Assembly: GCA_037142435.1 (NCBI GenBank)
Contig: JBAXAO010000019.1
Location: forward strand, 1-24,385
From: CAIMZW01 sp037142435
GTDB lineage: Bacteria > Actinomycetota > Actinomycetes > Nanopelagicales > Nanopelagicaceae
Direction of reading: 5' to 3'
DNA: 24,385 bases
A program made the position numbers and the translations under genes. Below the pieces are notes generated by a model. That model saw only the letters and a list, made by a program, of their open reading frames with translations. It had not been told where the DNA came from and did not search any database. Of the stretch, positions 22,541-24,385 are shown in pieces (positions within the stretch are counted from its first letter, which is position 1; each line of letters begins with the position of its first letter).

Positions 22541-22612
22541 ATTCTTTCGTATTTGTCCCGCTTTTGCCGATCGCGGTGGTGGAAATTCAGGCTGCTAGGG
22601 CATGATGACGCC

Positions 22613-23482
22613 ATGTCAGCGGCGATTGAAGTTAAGGGCCTGCGTAAGGTCTACCCCGACAAGAAAAATGGCGACAAAATTGCTGTCGACGGAATCGACC
22701 TACGAGTCGAACTAGGTGAGATCTTCGCCATTTTGGGACCCAACGGGGCTGGTAAAACCACCACCGTAGAAATCTTGGAAGGGTACCGAGATCGCGATTC
22801 GGGCGAAGTCCAAGTCTTGGGAGTCGATCCTGGCAACTTAGAGAACCAAGATCTGACCTGGCGTAATCGCATCGGCATCGTTCTGCAATCTACAGAGGAT
22901 GCAGCTGACCTCACCGTTGCTGAAACTGTTCACCACTTCTCGTATTACTACACCAATCCAAAAGATGCTGACCAGGTGATTGCCGCTGTGGGTCTGGCCG
23001 ACAAGAGAAATGCAAAGATCCGAACGCTCTCAGGTGGACAGCGCCGGCGTCTGGATGTGGCGCTAGGAATTATTGGATCACCAGAAATTCTTTTCTTGGA
23101 TGAGCCAACCACCGGCTTTGATCCCGAAGCACGACGTGCTTTTTGGGAACTCATACTTCAACTTCAGAACGAAGGCACCACCATCTTGTTGACCACGCAC
23201 TATCTCGATGAAGCTGAAGCACTAGCAAATCGAGTCGCCGTCATTAATAATGGAAAGATTATTGAAGTCTCGACTCCCGGAAATCTAGGCGGACGCAACA
23301 ACGCTAAAGCACGAATATCTTGGATTGAAGATGGAGTTCGCCAAGAAATCTTTACCGACAATCCAACTCTAGAAGTCTCAAAGTTGGCGACAAAGTTCGC
23401 CGGCGAAATTCCAGAGTTGACGGTGACCAGGCCGACTTTGGAAGAAATTTATCTCTCAATGATTAACGTGGAGGCTAACTAG
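22613..23482 (+). CDS. ABC-2 type exporter, ATP-binding protein
   Basis: A 290-residue DrrA/CcmA-type ATPase. All nucleotide-binding motifs are present: Walker A GPNGAGKT (42-49), Q-loop Q92, signature LSGGQ (139-143), Walker B ILFLDEP (159-165), D-loop after it and switch H196. The C-terminal 70 residues (from about 220) are the regulatory tail usual for this exporter family, ending TRPTLEEIYLSMI. The ATG at 22613 is chosen because MSAAIEVKGLRKVYPDK is the family N-terminus; longer in-frame starts give unrelated sequence over the divergent gene. There is no good Shine-Dalgarno (AGGG lies about 11 bases away). It pairs with the permease gene one base after its stop. The exported substrate is unknown; lipids, drugs or peptides are all possible. 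Confidence 0.95.
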   Translation: MSAAIEVKGLRKVYPDKKNGDKIAVDGIDLRVELGEIFAILGPNGAGKTTTVEILEGYRDRDSGEVQVLGVDPGNLENQDLTWRNRIGIVLQSTEDAADLTVAETVHHFSYYYTNPKDADQVIAAVGLADKRNAKIRTLSGGQRRRLDVALGIIGSPEILFLDEPTTGFDPEARRAFWELILQLQNEGTTILLTTHYLDEAEALANRVAVINNGKIIEVSTPGNLGGRNNAKARISWIEDGVRQEIFTDNPTLEVSKLATKFAGEIPELTVTRPTLEEIYLSMINVEAN

Positions 23483-23483
23483 C

Positions 23484-24269
23484 ATGAGGAGTATTCTGCG
23501 AATTGGCTGGCTGCGCGGCGGCATCGAAATCAAACAGTTCGTGCGTCAACGCGAATCGGTAGTTTTTACCCTGCTCTTTCCGGTGATGCTGCTTTTCATT
23601 TTCGGGTCTGTCTTCAAAGACAAGATTGCTCCTGGCGTCACCTTTAGCCAATATTTTGTGGCGGGCATGATTGCCTCAGGATTAGTGAACACTGGTTTCC
23701 AACAATTAGCCATAACTATTCCCATGGAAAGAGACTTCGGAACTTTGAAAAGGCTGCGTGGCACTCCAATGTCTCCCATCTCCTATTTCATCGGCAAGGT
23801 CATCGTTGTCACAGTTTCCATGTTGGTTCAAGTTGCATTACTACTCGCCTTCGGAACTCTGCTCTTCGGTTTGAACCTTCCAGCATCTGCCGCGTTGTGG
23901 TTGCGCTTTATCTGGTTGGTAGTTCTCGGGAGTATCTGTTCAACGATCCTCGGAATTGCCTTCTCCAGTGTTCCCAAAAGTGGACGTGGCGCCTCCGCGG
24001 TGGTCTCTCCTATAGTCATTGTTTTACAGTTCTTTAGCGGCGTTTTCTTCCTTTTTTCCAGCTTGCCAAAATGGATGCAGGACTTTGCATCCTTCTTCCC
24101 ACTTCGTTGGTTAACTCTGGGAATGCGCTCGGTCTTTCTGCCAGATAGCTTTGCTACAAAGGAAACTGGCCACTCCTGGCAGACCAACACGACGGTCTTG
24201 GTATTGCTCGCCTGGATAGTCGTCGGCACCGTTGTATCAGCCCGGACATTTAAATGGTCGGATCGTTGA
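23484..24269 (+). CDS. ABC-2 type exporter, permease protein
   Basis: A 261-residue membrane protein of the ABC-2 family with about six hydrophobic helices. Typical features are the early RQRESVVFTLLFPVMLLFIFG near 23-43, the cytoplasmic coupling stretch FGTLKRLRGTPMS near 86-98, and the late AVVSPIVIVLQFFSGVFFLFSSLPKWMQ near 170-197. It starts with ATG one base after the ATPase stop, with GGAGG (23470-23474) 9 bases upstream inside the ATPase gene, so the two are translationally linked. Two permease copies would form the transporter with two ATPase subunits. Its 3' end overlaps the start of the next gene. Confidence 0.93.
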   Translation: MRSILRIGWLRGGIEIKQFVRQRESVVFTLLFPVMLLFIFGSVFKDKIAPGVTFSQYFVAGMIASGLVNTGFQQLAITIPMERDFGTLKRLRGTPMSPISYFIGKVIVVTVSMLVQVALLLAFGTLLFGLNLPASAALWLRFIWLVVLGSICSTILGIAFSSVPKSGRGASAVVSPIVIVLQFFSGVFFLFSSLPKWMQDFASFFPLRWLTLGMRSVFLPDSFATKETGHSWQTNTTVLVLLAWIVVGTVVSARTFKWSDR

Positions 24270-24385
24270 GGAAAATCGCATCGCGTTTAGCCTTAACCTT
24301 GCTCGTAGCAGGCAGTTTGATTGGCGCCGGCCTTTCCCAGACTCAAGCAGCTACCTCAACGCCAAAGGCTTCGACCAAGGCCACC
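24266..24385 (+). CDS. Secreted protein, N-terminal fragment (cut by window edge)
   Basis: From TTG at 24266, which overlaps the permease TGA as TTGA, a frame of 40 codons reads MRKIASRLALTLLVAGSLIG and then AGLSQTQAATSTPKASTKAT. The short basic start, hydrophobic core and QAA-T region form a Sec signal peptide with likely cleavage near TQA-A, followed by a Thr/Ser/Pro/Lys-rich linker. An alternative in-frame ATG at 24254 overlaps the permease further and adds four residues. Function cannot be told from the fragment. Confidence 0.6.
   Translation, partial: MRKIASRLALTLLVAGSLIGAGLSQTQAATSTPKASTKAT

Noticed and set aside
22445..22612. An N-terminal extension of 56 residues for the ABC ATPase
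   Set aside because: The extension resembles no ABC protein, covers the divergent small-protein gene, and the family N-terminus begins at 22613.
1..24385. Mobile elements, CRISPR arrays or phage genes
   Set aside because: I found no transposase, integrase, terminal inverted repeats or regularly spaced repeats on reading either strand.

Overview
The window looks like a chromosomal segment of an actinobacterium (Actinomycetota) of moderate GC, roughly half by eye. Several genes are actinobacterial hallmarks: homodimeric pyruvate dehydrogenase E1 (AceE), GlgE maltosyltransferase, DUF3052, DUF4032, the RNase H/histidine-phosphatase fusion, an AhpE-type peroxiredoxin, and a small CxxC/HxHxxC protein ending in RNAPRF. 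Tight packing, many overlapping start/stop codons and several starts that look leaderless suggest a compact genome, perhaps of the freshwater actinobacterial kind. That lineage guess is inference. I see no insertion sequence, phage gene, CRISPR array or clear sign of transfer.

Layout. (1) 1-3335 is an alcohol/aldehyde oxidation block: the start of a DUF779 gene and aldB on the minus strand, a free-standing TipAS-domain gene, then a zinc alcohol dehydrogenase ending in a strong terminator. (2) 3453-6421 holds the RNase P RNA (minus), yaaA (plus), and a minus-strand unit of tRNA-Val(TAC), a coiled-coil zinc-ribbon protein and an RNase H/phosphatase fusion. (3) 6496-7456 has ahpE and a DUF3052 gene (minus), divergent from (4) aceE-glgE-glgB at 7667-14327, three plus-strand genes joined by overlapping stop/start codons. 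(5) 14346-17736 is a minus-strand unit of a kinase-like DUF4032 protein, a thioredoxin-fold/TPR protein lacking the CxxC, and an MFS transporter, convergent with glgB. (6) 17860-22226 has an AI-2E family permease, an aldo/keto reductase, a convergent alpha/beta hydrolase and a second aldehyde dehydrogenase. (7) 22223-24385 has a small zinc-binding protein (minus), a two-gene ABC exporter and the start of a secreted protein cut by the window edge.

How the genes work together. Alcohol dehydrogenase and AldB would take an alcohol to aldehyde to acid, feeding acetyl units. AceE decarboxylates pyruvate for acetyl-CoA. GlgE and GlgB extend and branch alpha-glucan from maltose-1-phosphate, so the aceE-glgE-glgB unit joins central carbon oxidation to glucan storage. 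The enzyme that makes maltose-1-phosphate (TreS/Mak or GlgC/GlgM) is not in the window. Most of the content is ordinary housekeeping. The more unusual points are the aceE-glgE-glgB coupling, the nearby kinase-like DUF4032 gene with a serine-substituted thioredoxin-like partner, the TipAS domain without a DNA-binding domain, and the interlocked rnpB/yaaA start region. I found no convincing wholly new system.
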